In this document: piece by piece, positions 22,605 to 30,547 of the stretch
Layout of the letters: each line of letters begins with the position of its first letter
Position numbering within the stretch: position 1 is the stretch's first letter
Assembly (NCBI RefSeq): GCF_001440395.1
Contig: NZ_LLXZ01000012.1
Coordinates: 1-64,000 of the forward strand
Direction: 5' to 3'
DNA from: Bradyrhizobium jicamae
Lineage (GTDB): Bacteria; Pseudomonadota; Alphaproteobacteria; Rhizobiales; Xanthobacteraceae
DNA: 64,000 bases
Program-made: the position numbers and the translations under genes
The notes under the pieces: model-generated
What the model was told of the DNA's origin: nothing
The model's database searches: none
What the model saw: the letters and a program-made list of their open reading frames with translations, nothing else

Positions 22605-24161
22605 CTATGGCGGCAGGTCGGCGAGATACCGCGCGAAGGCATCCTCGAAGTCCGCCCGCTTGTATCCCTTCGCCGAGCCGCCCTCCTTTGGCGTGACGGT
22701 CATCGACACGACCTTGAACCTTCCGGCCAGGGCCGCGAGGCTGCGGGAATTGAAACCCTTGCCGCCCCGGAACTCGGGCCAGCGCCGCTCCGGCATGTCG
22801 TTGAACTTCTCGACGATAGCCTTGCTGGCAAGCTGATCATGATCCTCGGCGATGAACAGCGCCCGGAGATCGAACAGAAATTCGGTGCCGACGTCGTCGG
22901 CGGCGGCCAGATCGCCACCGGAAAGGATCAGCGCCGACGTTTGTGCCAGTTCTAACCACTCGCTTCCTGCCGCTGCCGCGACCGCGATCAGCGGCTCCCA
23001 GTTGTCACCGGCACGATCATGCAGGCCGACCGGAACATGAGCGATGACGTCGCGGCGGAGCGCGGCGGCATTGTCACCGATCCAGCGAACGATGCGCCCG
23101 CGCATACCGGTAAACTGATCGCGGAGTTCAGGGCGCAACCGCGCCACAGTTTCCGCTTTCAGCTTCCGCTTCAACGGCACTTCAATGGAGCGGTCGCGCA
23201 GCGTATTCCACGGCTTGCCGATCCCGGCAATGACCATCGGCGACCATGTCGAAAATTGACGCGGCTCGAAATCATCGCCAACGGTGCGGATGACTTGCGC
23301 GGTAGAGCGCTGATGGCCGCTGTTGACGATCGCCTTGAGGTCGGGATTTTCCTTCGCGGCATTGTCAAACTCGTCGAGGAACAACGTTGGCTGGACCTCA
23401 TCAATGATGCGAAAGATCGCCGCTGGCGTTGCGCTCGACGACGACACCGGACGGCAGACAAGATTCTGAATGACCTCCATCAGCGTGCTCTTGCCGCAGC
23501 GATAAGTAGCCGCGCCGATCAGCAGGCGGGGAAAAATCCGGAATCCATTGATGGCACACGATGCCACTATCCACAGCGCGACCGCGTGTGCAGTCTCGTC
23601 CGATAGGACAACATAGCGCCGCACGATGCTTTCGATCTCATCGAGCAGTGCCGCACCGTCAACCGGCTCCGCCGCTGGCTCGTCCTCATCGAAGGTCAGT
23701 GCGCAGCCCTGTCGCCGGTCATCTTCGTCCGCATCGTTGCGCGACCGCCGCGCCGGCCCGATCAACTTCTCCAGTTCCGCAATTCTGGCGCCGCACTCCT
23801 TGAGCCGCTGACGGGCACGCTCATAATCAGCCGGCAGCTTTTGGTGCAACTGGCGCAGCATGCGGACCGCCTCCGCCTCGAACGGGGCACCGACGTCGCC
23901 CGCCTTGATGCGCTCGATCAGTTCATCGACGTGGCGTTCCAGCGGGCCGGGACTGATCACCACCTGTTCAAGCGGCACCGGCTCGGCGATCCCGGCAAGT
24001 TGGACGAAGGTCCTGCCGTCGTCGTAACGATTGATTTCAATAACCTTGCAGACTTGGACGACACCCGCCGCAACCGCCGCTGGCGGGTCTTGTACGGGCA
24101 GACAAACCGTATCGCCAGGCCGCACCGGATGCATCGGGCGATTGATTCCTCCAACAGACAT
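22605..24161 (-). CDS. DUF3631-type ATPase, probable replication helicase of the element
   Basis: A 518-residue protein. After an N-terminal part with a coiled-coil-like stretch (ERARQRLKECGARIAELEKL) comes an ATPase core. Walker A is in LIGAATYRCGKSTLMEV, Walker B in TLFLDEFD, then AIVNSGHQRSTAQVIR and an arginine-finger-like LRDRSIEVPLKRK. The C-terminal region (IVEKFNDMPERRWPEF) has the DUF3631 character. DUF3631 proteins are encoded by phages and integrative elements, often with primase domains; no primase domain is evident here. The start ATG 24161 has GAGGG upstream. Iteron-like repeats lie just beyond its 3' end. Confidence 0.8.
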   Translation of the reverse strand: MSVGGINRPMHPVRPGDTVCLPVQDPPAAVAAGVVQVCKVIEINRYDDGRTFVQLAGIAEPVPLEQVVISPGPLERHVDELIERIKAGDVGAPFEAEAVRMLRQLHQKLPADYERARQRLKECGARIAELEKLIGPARRSRNDADEDDRRQGCALTFDEDEPAAEPVDGAALLDEIESIVRRYVVLSDETAHAVALWIVASCAINGFRIFPRLLIGAATYRCGKSTLMEVIQNLVCRPVSSSSATPAAIFRIIDEVQPTLFLDEFDNAAKENPDLKAIVNSGHQRSTAQVIRTVGDDFEPRQFSTWSPMVIAGIGKPWNTLRDRSIEVPLKRKLKAETVARLRPELRDQFTGMRGRIVRWIGDNAAALRRDVIAHVPVGLHDRAGDNWEPLIAVAAAAGSEWLELAQTSALILSGGDLAAADDVGTEFLFDLRALFIAEDHDQLASKAIVEKFNDMPERRWPEFRGGKGFNSRSLAALAGRFKVVSMTVTPKEGGSAKGYKRADFEDAFARYLADLPP

Positions 24162-24314
24162 TTGCGCTTCCCTCATTGCGAGGGCCAGCACAGCGCGCGG
24201 CTTATGGCGGTTGCGGAACGGAATGTGGGTGCTTATAGTCCAGACGTTCCTTCGCTGAAACTTAGTAGCACCGGCAATTCCCGGCCCGCATCGTTCGCGC
24301 GCATGCGGGCCGTT

Positions 24315-24695
24315 CTATGTGTTGCTGGTCGGCATGATTGCCGTCCTTTTCTTATTTGCGATCTCCTTTGCGTCTTCCGTGACATCATCGTCGCGCCAGT
24401 CACGCGCCGCGCGGAACTGACCCGCGCGCCAGAACCAGCCGAGGCTGTCCTTCTCGATTAGGCCTTGGCCACACAGCACGCGCAGCACGTCCTCGGCAAC
24501 GACGATGTAGGCGCTGCGCACGCGGGCTGGCGACATGATGGCATCGCATAGTGCAATGCTGACGCTGACGCGGTCATGCGCTGGTTGCTTGTCCGTGAAC
24601 AGCGACAGCACCAGCGGCTGCAACGGATGGATGAAGGCAGCACGATGCACAGTCTTCTTGCACAGGCGCGGCGCACGGTCGGATGACTTCGGCAT
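24315..24695 (-). CDS. Hypothetical protein upstream of the DUF3631 gene
   Basis: A 126-residue protein starting MPKSSDRAPRLCKKTV with GGGAG eight bases before the ATG; an in-frame ATG at 24722 is less well placed. The middle (SIALCDAIMSPARVRSAYIV) and VLRVLCGQGLIEKDSLGWFW suggest a small winged-helix-like or helical fold. I do not recognise the family. It is the first gene of the minus-strand set that includes the DUF3631 ATPase and lies back-to-back with alpA, so it could be an early regulator. Confidence 0.55.
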   Translation of the reverse strand: MPKSSDRAPRLCKKTVHRAAFIHPLQPLVLSLFTDKQPAHDRVSVSIALCDAIMSPARVRSAYIVVAEDVLRVLCGQGLIEKDSLGWFWRAGQFRAARDWRDDDVTEDAKEIANKKRTAIMPTSNT

Positions 24696-24805
24696 CGACA
24701 AGCTCCCATGTTTGCGGGGCATCGTTGATGGGAGCTTGAGTTTGGTCCGCTGAAAAATTGCGCGTCAAGCAATCTATCAAGGTATGTTTTGGACGGATGA
24801 AAGTT

Positions 24806-24850
24806 AGTGAAAGCAAGTGAAATCCCCATTTTCGTTTCAGCAGCTTTCAC
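24806..24850. promoter_or_regulatory. GTGAAA-type repeats in the divergent alpA promoter region
   Basis: AGTGAAAGC (24806-24814), AGTGAAA (24816-24822) and the inverted GCTTTCAC (24843-24850) lie between the divergent gene at 24695 and alpA at 24981. A TATACT hexamer about 20 bases further on could be a -10 box. The arrangement of two direct and one inverted site suits a regulator operator controlling both directions. Confidence 0.4.
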
Positions 24851-24980
24851 TTCGCGCGCCGTTCGGCTATACTGCTCGCGCTCCCCGGCGTCCTCGAACG
24901 CGACAACAGTGCAGCCCCATCGCAAAGGGCGCACGCGCGTATCACTGAAAACGAGCGAAGCGATTGGGAGAACTGTCACC

Positions 24981-25235
24981 ATGAGGAAAGACCAGCAGGC
25001 AACCGCCGTCGATTATGCGGCGGGCGGCATCCGCCGCATGCTCACCGAAGAGCAGGTCTTAGCGATCATTCCGGTCTCTGGGGTGACGCTGTGGAGGATG
25101 GTGCGCGACGGGCGCTTCCCGCGCCCGCACTACATCTCTCCGAATCGCAAGGTCTGGTTTTCCGACGAAATTGTCGCGTGGCAGAACGACGTCGAGCGCC
25201 AGCGCCAGCGCCGCCCGGCACGGGCCAAATCCTGA
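24981..25235 (+). CDS. alpA: AlpA family regulator / excisionase-like protein
   Basis: An 84-residue MerR-like winged-helix protein of the AlpA type. The diagnostic core is MLTEEQVLAIIPVSGVTLWR, followed by MVRDGRFPRPHYISPNRKVW and FSDEIVAWQ. AlpA proteins activate integrase or excision in P4-like elements and in Gram-negative phage-inducible islands. The ATG at 24981 is preferred to an upstream frame start at 24807. It is the rightmost gene of the element and is followed by a strong terminator, with the proposed attR 140 bases downstream. Confidence 0.9.
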   Translation: MRKDQQATAVDYAAGGIRRMLTEEQVLAIIPVSGVTLWRMVRDGRFPRPHYISPNRKVWFSDEIVAWQNDVERQRQRRPARAKS

Positions 25236-25258
25236 AAATTTTGAAATAGGTCCTGTGA

Positions 25259-25288
25259 GGTCCCGCCGCACGTTGGCGGGACCTTTTC
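25259..25288 (+). terminator. Intrinsic terminator after alpA
   Basis: Perfect 9-bp arms GGTCCCGCC (25259-25267) and GGCGGGACC (25275-25283) with a 7-base loop and TTTTC after the stem. It lies 24 bases after the alpA stop codon. Confidence 0.85.
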
Positions 25289-25373
25289 ATTTGCTCGCCA
25301 GCCGCAACAAGTCCTTGTATTTGAATCGTTTTCTGCGACGGGCCGGAACCGAAAATAAAGCTATTCTTCAAGT

Positions 25374-25380
25374 CGTGTGG
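25374..25380. other. Candidate attR core (CGTGTGG)
   Basis: Second copy of the 7-mer found at 10918-10924. To its left lies element sequence; to its right TCCTGGCACCCGTGGCTGG resumes the dispersed repeat broken at 10924. Confidence 0.5.
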
Positions 25381-25690
25381 TCCTGGCACCCGTGGCTGGT
25401 GTCAAGCCGGCGGAGGTTTTTGAAGCCCGACCGGGTTTCGATGAACCGCCAATCTGCCGGCGACGGAGGTCAGAGGAATTCGGCTCCGGGGAGATCACGG
25501 CATAAGCCGTAAACCCACTGCGCAGGGAATGCCGGGCTGCTTCGGCTGTACCTGTATGCTCGTGTGCGCATTTCCTGAAGTGCAATTGCACACGGGACCG
25601 CGGGTGCGGCAAGCACCCGGCATTCCCTGCGCCCTCTCATTTTTGGGCGAGTCATTCAAAGTATCGCCTCGGGCACAACGTGCCGCGAGA
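25374..25690. repeat. Right half of the interrupted dispersed repeat, with a 17-bp inverted repeat
   Basis: Gene-free stretch continuing the repeat begun at 10555-10924. It contains a perfect inverted repeat with 17-bp arms (25520-25536 and 25616-25632, core GCAGGGAATGCCGGG). Between the arms is a smaller palindromic set (CGTGTGCGC with TGCAATTGCACACG). I recall the same block many times in Bradyrhizobium, where its frames are sometimes mis-annotated as genes. Its structure suggests an RNA or a cruciform-forming DNA repeat. Its function is unknown. Confidence 0.6.
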
Positions 25691-25714
25691 ACGTAGAGCC
25701 GCGTTTGAAGCTTC

Positions 25715-25790
25715 GTAGCCCGGATGAGCGAAGCGATATCCGGGACCGCTCTAATACCGCCCCGGATATCGCTTCGCTCATCCGGGCTAC
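25715..25790. repeat. Perfect 30-bp inverted repeat
   Basis: Arms 25715-25744 and 25761-25790 are exact reverse complements (each starts GTAGCCCGGATGAGCGAAGC when read outward), separated by 16 bases. The same 30 bases occur singly at 10021-10050. It lies 49 bases beyond the 3' end of the glycosylase gene and may terminate its transcript. Confidence 0.85.
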
Positions 25791-25838
25791 AAGGGATCGC
25801 TTCGCTCGCAATGACCGATGAAAGAGAAATCGCCTTTG

Positions 25839-26486
25839 TCAAAACCGCTTGCTCAGAAACCTCGATCCCTTCAGCCCGTAGCGCCATGGCAGGTCGACCG
25901 CTTTTGTGATGCCGATCCGCACGCCGACAATGGTCTCGGCCTTGCCGATCCGCGCATGCAGCGCAAATGGCAGCGTGTCGAGCGGCAGTTCGTTGTGCTT
26001 GATGGTGATGCCGAGCGCCTCGCACAGCTTGCCCGGGCCGGAGCACAGCGAACGCGCCTCCTGCAGGCCACGGCGGCGGCGCATCGCCGCGATGCCGTGG
26101 GTCGGCTCGAGCGCACGGATCAGCACGGCGCTGGCCGAGCCTTCGGCTTCGCAGACGAAGTTCACGCACCAGTGGATGCCGTAGGAACGGTAGACATAGG
26201 CGAAGCCCGGTGGGCCGAACATCACCCGGTTGCGCGGTGTCGGTCCGTTGAAGGAATGCGCGGCCGGGTCGGTGTGATGATAGGCCTCGACCTCGGTGAT
26301 GATGCCGCCCACGCCGCCAACCAGAAGCGTGGCGCCGATCAGGTCCGGCGCGACCTCGTGGACGCTGCGGCCGAAGAACGAGCGTTTCAGCGGCTTGCCG
26401 AGTCGGGGGGCGGCGCCGTCGGCCAGCTTCGGGCTTTGAGCCATTTTCAGGTGAGAATCGTTCGCGGAAGGGGTGAAATTCGTCAT
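25839..26486 (-). CDS. DNA-3-methyladenine glycosylase (AAG/MPG family)
   Basis: A 215-residue alkyladenine DNA glycosylase, which starts base-excision repair by removing alkylated or deaminated purines. Family features: [20 protein letters not shown] with the catalytic Glu, then [42 protein letters not shown] and [11 protein letters not shown]. The frame stays open far upstream, but homology begins here; the ATG at 26486 is chosen and a second at 26444 is possible. It faces lipA divergently with a 93-base gap. Confidence 0.92.
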   Translation of the reverse strand: MTNFTPSANDSHLKMAQSPKLADGAAPRLGKPLKRSFFGRSVHEVAPDLIGATLLVGGVGGIITEVEAYHHTDPAAHSFNGPTPRNRVMFGPPGFAYVYRSYGIHWCVNFVCEAEGSASAVLIRALEPTHGIAAMRRRRGLQEARSLCSGPGKLCEALGITIKHNELPLDTLPFALHARIGKAETIVGVRIGITKAVDLPWRYGLKGSRFLSKRF

Positions 26487-26579
26487 TATCTTGCACGATC
26501 TGCCAGGTTTCGCGAGTCGCGGTTGCAGGCACCGGCGACACGGATTAGCTAAGGTACTCTCGCCATTTCCGGACTTAAC

Positions 26580-27539
26580 ATGGTCGTCCTCGTCGATACC
26601 GTCTCCGCCAACCAGGTGCGGCCGCGTCACCCCGAAAAGGTGAACCGGCCCGATGCGCTGTCGCCGCCGAAGCCGGACTGGATCCGGGTGCGGGCGCCGA
26701 ACACCCGCGGCTATGCCGACACGCGGAAGATCGTCAAGGAGAACGGCCTCGTCACGGTGTGCGAAGAGGCGGGCTGCCCGAATATCGGCGAGTGCTGGGA
26801 CAAGAAGCACGCCACCTTCATGATCATGGGGGACACCTGCACCCGGGCTTGCGCGTTCTGCAACGTCAAGACCGGCATGCCCGGCGCGCTCGATGCCGCC
26901 GAGCCGGAACACGTGGCGGAGGCGACCTTCAAGCTCGGGCTGACCCATGTGGTCGTTACCTCGGTCGATCGCGACGATCTCGCCGACGGCGGCGCCGAGC
27001 ATTTCGCGCAGACCATCCGCGCCATCCGCGCGCGCTGCCCGACCACGACCATCGAAATCCTCACGCCGGACTTCCTGCGCAAGGAAGGCGCGCTGGAGGT
27101 GGTCGCGGCGGCAAAGCCCGACGTGTTCAACCACAATCTGGAAACCGTGCCGGCGCGTTACCTCACGGTGCGGCCCGGCGCGCGCTATTTCCATTCGATC
27201 CGGCTGTTGCAGCGGGTCAAGGAGATCGATCCGACGATCTTCACCAAATCGGGCATCATGGTCGGCCTCGGCGAGGAGCGCCACGAGGTGCTGCAGGTGA
27301 TGGACGATCTACGCTCGGCGGAGGTCGATTTCCTGACCATCGGGCAATATCTGCAGCCGACGCGCAAGCATCACGCCGTGATGCGCTACGTCACGCCGGA
27401 TGAATTCACGGGCTACGAGAAGGTCGCCTACACCAAGGGCTTTCTGATGGTATCGGCGAGCCCGCTGACCCGCTCGTCGCACCATGCCGGCGAGGACTTT
27501 GCCAAGCTGCAGGCGGCGCGCATCGCGCGGGGCCGCTAG
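26580..27539 (+). CDS. lipA: Lipoyl synthase
   Basis: A 319-residue radical-SAM enzyme that inserts two sulfurs into octanoyl groups on carrier proteins to make lipoate. It has both iron-sulfur sites: the auxiliary cluster motif [13 protein letters not shown] and the radical-SAM motif [13 protein letters not shown]. Also typical are [40 protein letters not shown] and [10 protein letters not shown], and the final auxiliary Ser in the [15 protein letters not shown] tail. Length is standard. It begins a probable three-gene transcript with the P-loop protein and coq10-like gene. Confidence 0.98.
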   Translation: MVVLVDTVSANQVRPRHPEKVNRPDALSPPKPDWIRVRAPNTRGYADTRKIVKENGLVTVCEEAGCPNIGECWDKKHATFMIMGDTCTRACAFCNVKTGMPGALDAAEPEHVAEATFKLGLTHVVVTSVDRDDLADGGAEHFAQTIRAIRARCPTTTIEILTPDFLRKEGALEVVAAAKPDVFNHNLETVPARYLTVRPGARYFHSIRLLQRVKEIDPTIFTKSGIMVGLGEERHEVLQVMDDLRSAEVDFLTIGQYLQPTRKHHAVMRYVTPDEFTGYEKVAYTKGFLMVSASPLTRSSHHAGEDFAKLQAARIARGR

Positions 27540-27554
27540 CCTCGGATCGAACCA

Positions 27555-28094
27555 ATGCAACGTGTTCTCGTCATGGGATCGTCGGGGTCCGGCAAATCGA
27601 CATTTGCCCGGCGGCTGTCGGATATTGCAGGCATTCCCTTCGTTTCGCTGGATGCCCTGTATTGGAGACCGGGCTGGATTCCCTCGGATAATGCGGAGTT
27701 CGGGCAGCGCGTGGCCGAGGTCGTGCGTCAGCCGCAATGGGTCATCGACGGCAACTACACCAGGCACGGCGCGGGCGAGTTGCGCCGCGAGATCAGCGAC
27801 ACCGTGATCTGGTTCGACCTGCCGCGCCGGAGCTGCCTGTTCGGCATCATGAAGCGTATCGCTGGCAGCTATGGCCAAGTCCGCCCGGAGATGGCTGAAG
27901 GCTGCCCCGAGAGGATCGACTTCGAGTTCTTCCGCTACGTCTGGACCTATCGCCGGCAGCAGCGGCCGAAACTTCTCGATTATTTCCAGGGGCTGCGTGC
28001 CGATCAGTCGCTGGTCTGCTTCACCGATCGGATCCAGGCGGACGACTATCTGAAGCAAATCGCGTTCAAACAGAATCGGGCGAGTATTCACTGA
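27555..28094 (+). CDS. P-loop nucleotide kinase-like protein
   Basis: A 179-residue protein with Walker A in MGSSGSGKSTFARRLSDI and the segment VIDGNYTRHG typical of FlaR/adenylate-kinase-like P-loop proteins, then TVIWFDLPRR and a basic C-terminal half (TYRRQQRPKLLDYFQ). The substrate is unknown; members are usually annotated as AAA-family or topology-modulation-like ATPases. It starts 15 bases after lipA, and its stop codon overlaps the next start by one base. Confidence 0.85.
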   Translation: MQRVLVMGSSGSGKSTFARRLSDIAGIPFVSLDALYWRPGWIPSDNAEFGQRVAEVVRQPQWVIDGNYTRHGAGELRREISDTVIWFDLPRRSCLFGIMKRIAGSYGQVRPEMAEGCPERIDFEFFRYVWTYRRQQRPKLLDYFQGLRADQSLVCFTDRIQADDYLKQIAFKQNRASIH

Positions 28095-28570
28095 TGCCGC
28101 GCTTTTCCAGCAAGCGCCGGGTTCATCATACCGCGCAACAGATGTTCGATCTGGTCGCTGATGTCGAGCGCTATCCGGAATTCGTGCCGCTGTGCCAGTC
28201 GCTGCGGATCCGTCAGCGCACGGCGAGGCCGGACGGTACCGAAATCGTCGTCGCCGACATGACCGTGTCGTTCAAACTGGTGCGGGAATCCTTCACCAGC
28301 CGGGTGACGCTGGACCGGCCGAACCTGAAGATCATGGTCGAATATTTGAAGGGTCCGTTCAGCAATCTCGAAAACCGCTGGACGTTCGAGCCGAGATCGG
28401 AAACCGACTGCGACGTCGGCTTCTTCCTGTCCTATGAATTCAAGAGCCGGATGCTGGCGATGCTGATGGGCACGATGTTCGACGCCGCGTTCCAGCGCTT
28501 TGCCGCCGCGTTCGAAAAGCGCGCGGACGCAGTTTACGGCAAGGCGGGGGCGGGGCCTGCTACCGGCTAG
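28094..28570 (+). CDS. Coq10/RatA family START-domain protein
   Basis: A 158-residue SRPBCC-fold protein of the Coq10 family, which binds ubiquinone and supports its use in respiration; RatA-named homologues were described as ribosome-association toxins. It opens MPRFSSKRRVHHTAQQMFDL with VADVERYPEFVPLCQSLRIR, the family signature, followed by VADMTVSFKLVRESFTSRV and a C-terminal helix GTMFDAAFQRFAAAFEKRAD. Start and upstream stop overlap (TGATG), so it is translated with the P-loop gene. Which of the two described roles applies cannot be read from sequence. Confidence 0.88.
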   Translation: MPRFSSKRRVHHTAQQMFDLVADVERYPEFVPLCQSLRIRQRTARPDGTEIVVADMTVSFKLVRESFTSRVTLDRPNLKIMVEYLKGPFSNLENRWTFEPRSETDCDVGFFLSYEFKSRMLAMLMGTMFDAAFQRFAAAFEKRADAVYGKAGAGPATG

Positions 28571-29307
28571 ACATCCGCAAGGTCGGCGCGATCGGCCAGG
28601 CGCTGCGCGGCGTTGTCGTAGTGCTCGCGGGCCTTGTCCCGCGCCGCAGCGGGATCGCCACGCTTGATGGCCTCGACCAGGCGGGCCTGCTCCTCGATCG
28701 CGACCGTGGCGAGCTCGGTGGCCTTGGTGTTCTTGACGGCGACCGATCGCAGCTTCTCGGCGATCTGGCCGTCGATCAGCATGATGAAGTTGAGGGCGTG
28801 CTCATTGTCCGCCACCTTGGCAATCGTGTGGATCAGCTGGCGTTCGGCCTCGAAATGGCGCTCGGCGCCGCGTTCGCGATCGCTGATCGCCTCGCGCATC
28901 TGCTTGAGGATGGCCTCCATGCGGACAATGTCGCGGTTGGAGCGCGCGACCGCCGCGTCCGCCGCGACCTCGATCACGACGCCGTTGCGCAGGCGCAGCA
29001 ACTTCAACAGCTCCCTGCGCTTCTGGAAACATGCCGGGCTGATCCGAAACGCTGTCCGTTCCTGCGGCTGGGCGATGAAGGCGCCGACGCCAACGCGGCT
29101 CTGGACCACGCCGTCATATTTGAGCTGCGAGATCGCTTCGCGGACCACGGTTCGCGCAACCCCGAACTCGTTCGCCAGCGCCGTTTCGGACGGCAGGCGG
29201 TCGCCCGGCCGAAGCTCGCCCTTGTGCAGGGCGCCGGTCAGGCTGGCGACGATCTCTTCCGGTAATGAAGGACTCCGTTCAAGCGATTTGACTTTCAAGT
29301 TGATCAT
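28567..29307 (-). CDS. GntR family regulator, FCD (FadR) subfamily
   Basis: A 246-residue regulator. The N-terminal winged helix reads ELRPGDRLPSETALANEFGV then ARTVVREAISQLKYDGVVQS, the GntR signature. The C-terminal all-helical FCD ligand domain includes LRNGVVIEVAADAAVARSN and EHYDNAAQRLADRA at the end. The ATG at 29307 is chosen over upstream in-frame starts because the DNA-binding domain follows at once. It is divergent from the dehydrogenase gene at 29528; the gap holds a TGTCAGACA palindrome, so it probably controls that operon. It overlaps the coq10-like gene tail to tail by four bases. Confidence 0.92.
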   Translation of the reverse strand: MINLKVKSLERSPSLPEEIVASLTGALHKGELRPGDRLPSETALANEFGVARTVVREAISQLKYDGVVQSRVGVGAFIAQPQERTAFRISPACFQKRRELLKLLRLRNGVVIEVAADAAVARSNRDIVRMEAILKQMREAISDRERGAERHFEAERQLIHTIAKVADNEHALNFIMLIDGQIAEKLRSVAVKNTKATELATVAIEEQARLVEAIKRGDPAAARDKAREHYDNAAQRLADRADLADV

Positions 29308-29407
29308 CCTGCCCTGATGACGTTGCAACCGTTGATCCGAACAGTATGGGACACGCCAGCCCGAAGGGATATCGAAATCGAACGGTCGAGACAAAGAACT
29401 ATCAGGT

Positions 29408-29416
29408 TGTCAGACA
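29408..29416. promoter_or_regulatory. Candidate FCD-GntR operator (TGTCAGACA)
   Basis: A 9-bp palindrome with an A centre, TGTC-A-GACA, inside TTGTCAGACAG. FCD-type GntR regulators bind T-TG-TNNNACA-A-like sites, so this lies where the operator of the divergent 28567/29528 promoter would be expected (about 100 bases from each start). Confidence 0.45.
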
Positions 29417-29527
29417 GGTTGCCGACATGGTAGCCCGATGAAAAAAGCCGGGCAGAGCGCGTGACGCGCCTACACGCCAGTGCCAAAAAATTTCAAGAGA
29501 ACGCCAAAATTACAGGGAAGGCCGGAG

Positions 29528-30445
29528 ATGACATTCGAACGCGTTGGCTTTATCGGCCTCGGTGGAATGGGACGAGGTTTGGTGAAGAACCTCGTCGCCA
29601 AGGGCGTGGCGGTCACCGCCTACGATCTCAACCCGGCCGCTGTGTCCGTTGCCCAATCGTTCGGCGCGACCGCTGCCAGCGGTGTTCAGGAAATCCGCGA
29701 CAATTGCCGCGTCATCATGATTTGCGTCAATGAAGCCGAGGATGTCGAGGCGCTGATGACATGTCGCGACGGCTTGCTCGCCGGTTCCACTCCCGGCTTC
29801 ATCATCGTGGATCACACCACCGGCAGCCCGCAAATGGTTGCGAAGCTCGATCGCATGGTGCGCGTGGCCGGCGGACGCTACGCCGAGGCGCCGATGACGC
29901 GGACGCCGAAACACGCCGAGGCCGGCAAGGTCAACGTGCTGTTCGGCGGCGAGAGCGACCTGCTCGACGATCTCAGGCCCTATTTCGAGCTCTATGCCGA
30001 AAACGTCTTCCACATCGGCCCATTGGGACACGCGATCCGCCTCAAGCTCATTCACAACTACATCGCCTTCGCCAACGTGGCGACTTGGTGCGAGGGCTTT
30101 GCGCTTGCCGCAAAGGAGGGGCTCGATCTGTCGCAGGTGATCGGCATCATCTCCGCGGCCGGCGGCAAGAGCGGCATGCTCGATCTTTATGGCCAGGCCA
30201 CGCTCGATGGCGACTTCACCCCGCTGATGTCGCTGGCGAACGCCCGCAAGGATGTTCGCTACTACGCGCGCTGGCTGGAGGAGGCGGGGCTGCCCGGGTT
30301 CATGGCTGAGGCCGTGCACCAGACCTACCGGCAGGCGGCGCTGCTCGGGCACGACGGCGAGTCCTGCACCGCCGTCATCAAGGCGTACGAGGCCGTGACC
30401 GGCGTCGAGGCGCGGGTAGAGCCGAAAGACCGGCAAGGAACATGA
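29528..30445 (+). CDS. 3-hydroxyisobutyrate-dehydrogenase-like NAD(P) oxidoreductase
   Basis: A 305-residue beta-hydroxyacid dehydrogenase. The N-terminal Rossmann motif is GFIGLGGMGRGLVKNLVAKG. The substrate-binding region DHTTGSPQMVAKLD and AEAPMTRTPKHAEAGKVNVL match the DxSTxxP / APVSGG regions of the family. The catalytic Lys region KLIHNYIAFANVATWCEGFA is present. The family reduces or oxidises small hydroxy acids such as 3-hydroxyisobutyrate, tartronate semialdehyde or gamma-hydroxybutyrate. With the GntR regulator and the next ThDP enzyme it looks like a small catabolic operon. Confidence 0.9.
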   Translation: MTFERVGFIGLGGMGRGLVKNLVAKGVAVTAYDLNPAAVSVAQSFGATAASGVQEIRDNCRVIMICVNEAEDVEALMTCRDGLLAGSTPGFIIVDHTTGSPQMVAKLDRMVRVAGGRYAEAPMTRTPKHAEAGKVNVLFGGESDLLDDLRPYFELYAENVFHIGPLGHAIRLKLIHNYIAFANVATWCEGFALAAKEGLDLSQVIGIISAAGGKSGMLDLYGQATLDGDFTPLMSLANARKDVRYYARWLEEAGLPGFMAEAVHQTYRQAALLGHDGESCTAVIKAYEAVTGVEARVEPKDRQGT

Positions 30446-30547
30446 CCCGCGACATATCAGATCTCGCAGGAAACCGGTTGCTGGTGCCGACGCCATTCTT
30501 TAAGCCGGTCCCAAATCCATAAATCCCGCAAGCGGAAGGGCGAGCCG

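Larger units (their letters stand above)
10925..25380. mobile_element. Integrative phage-satellite-like element (about 14.46 kb)
   Basis: Bounded by CGTGTGG at both ends inside a dispersed repeat. Content from left to right: tyrosine integrase, HK97-fold major capsid protein, unknown genes, a decayed gene copy, DUF7716-like and zinc-ribbon proteins, a membrane-anchored protein, SRAP, DUF5343 and HEPN-like genes, then on the minus strand RelA/SpoT-domain, resolvase, small-terminase-like, zinc-ribbon, DUF3631 ATPase and an unknown protein, and finally AlpA on the plus strand. There are no portal, protease, large terminase or tail genes. Size, integrase, AlpA, replication ATPase with adjacent iterons and a lone capsid gene suggest a PICI-like satellite. 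A degenerate prophage or generic genomic island is the alternative. Confidence 0.65.

Noticed and set aside
24458..24982. A 174-codon minus-strand frame overlapping the alpA promoter region
   Set aside because: The Cys/Arg-rich end is a shadow of the better-supported gene at 24315-24695, and the start would lie inside alpA.
25361..25612. Minus-strand frames inside the dispersed repeat
   Set aside because: Similar translations appear in many Bradyrhizobium annotations because the repeat is dispersed. They follow the repeat, not a protein family.
10021..25744. The 30-bp direct repeat at 10021 and 25715 as the att sites of the element
   Set aside because: A third, inverted copy at 25761 and the palindromic form mark it as a dispersed repeat. 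It also lies several hundred bases outside the integrase and AlpA ends, while CGTGTGG sits at the actual repeat breakpoints.
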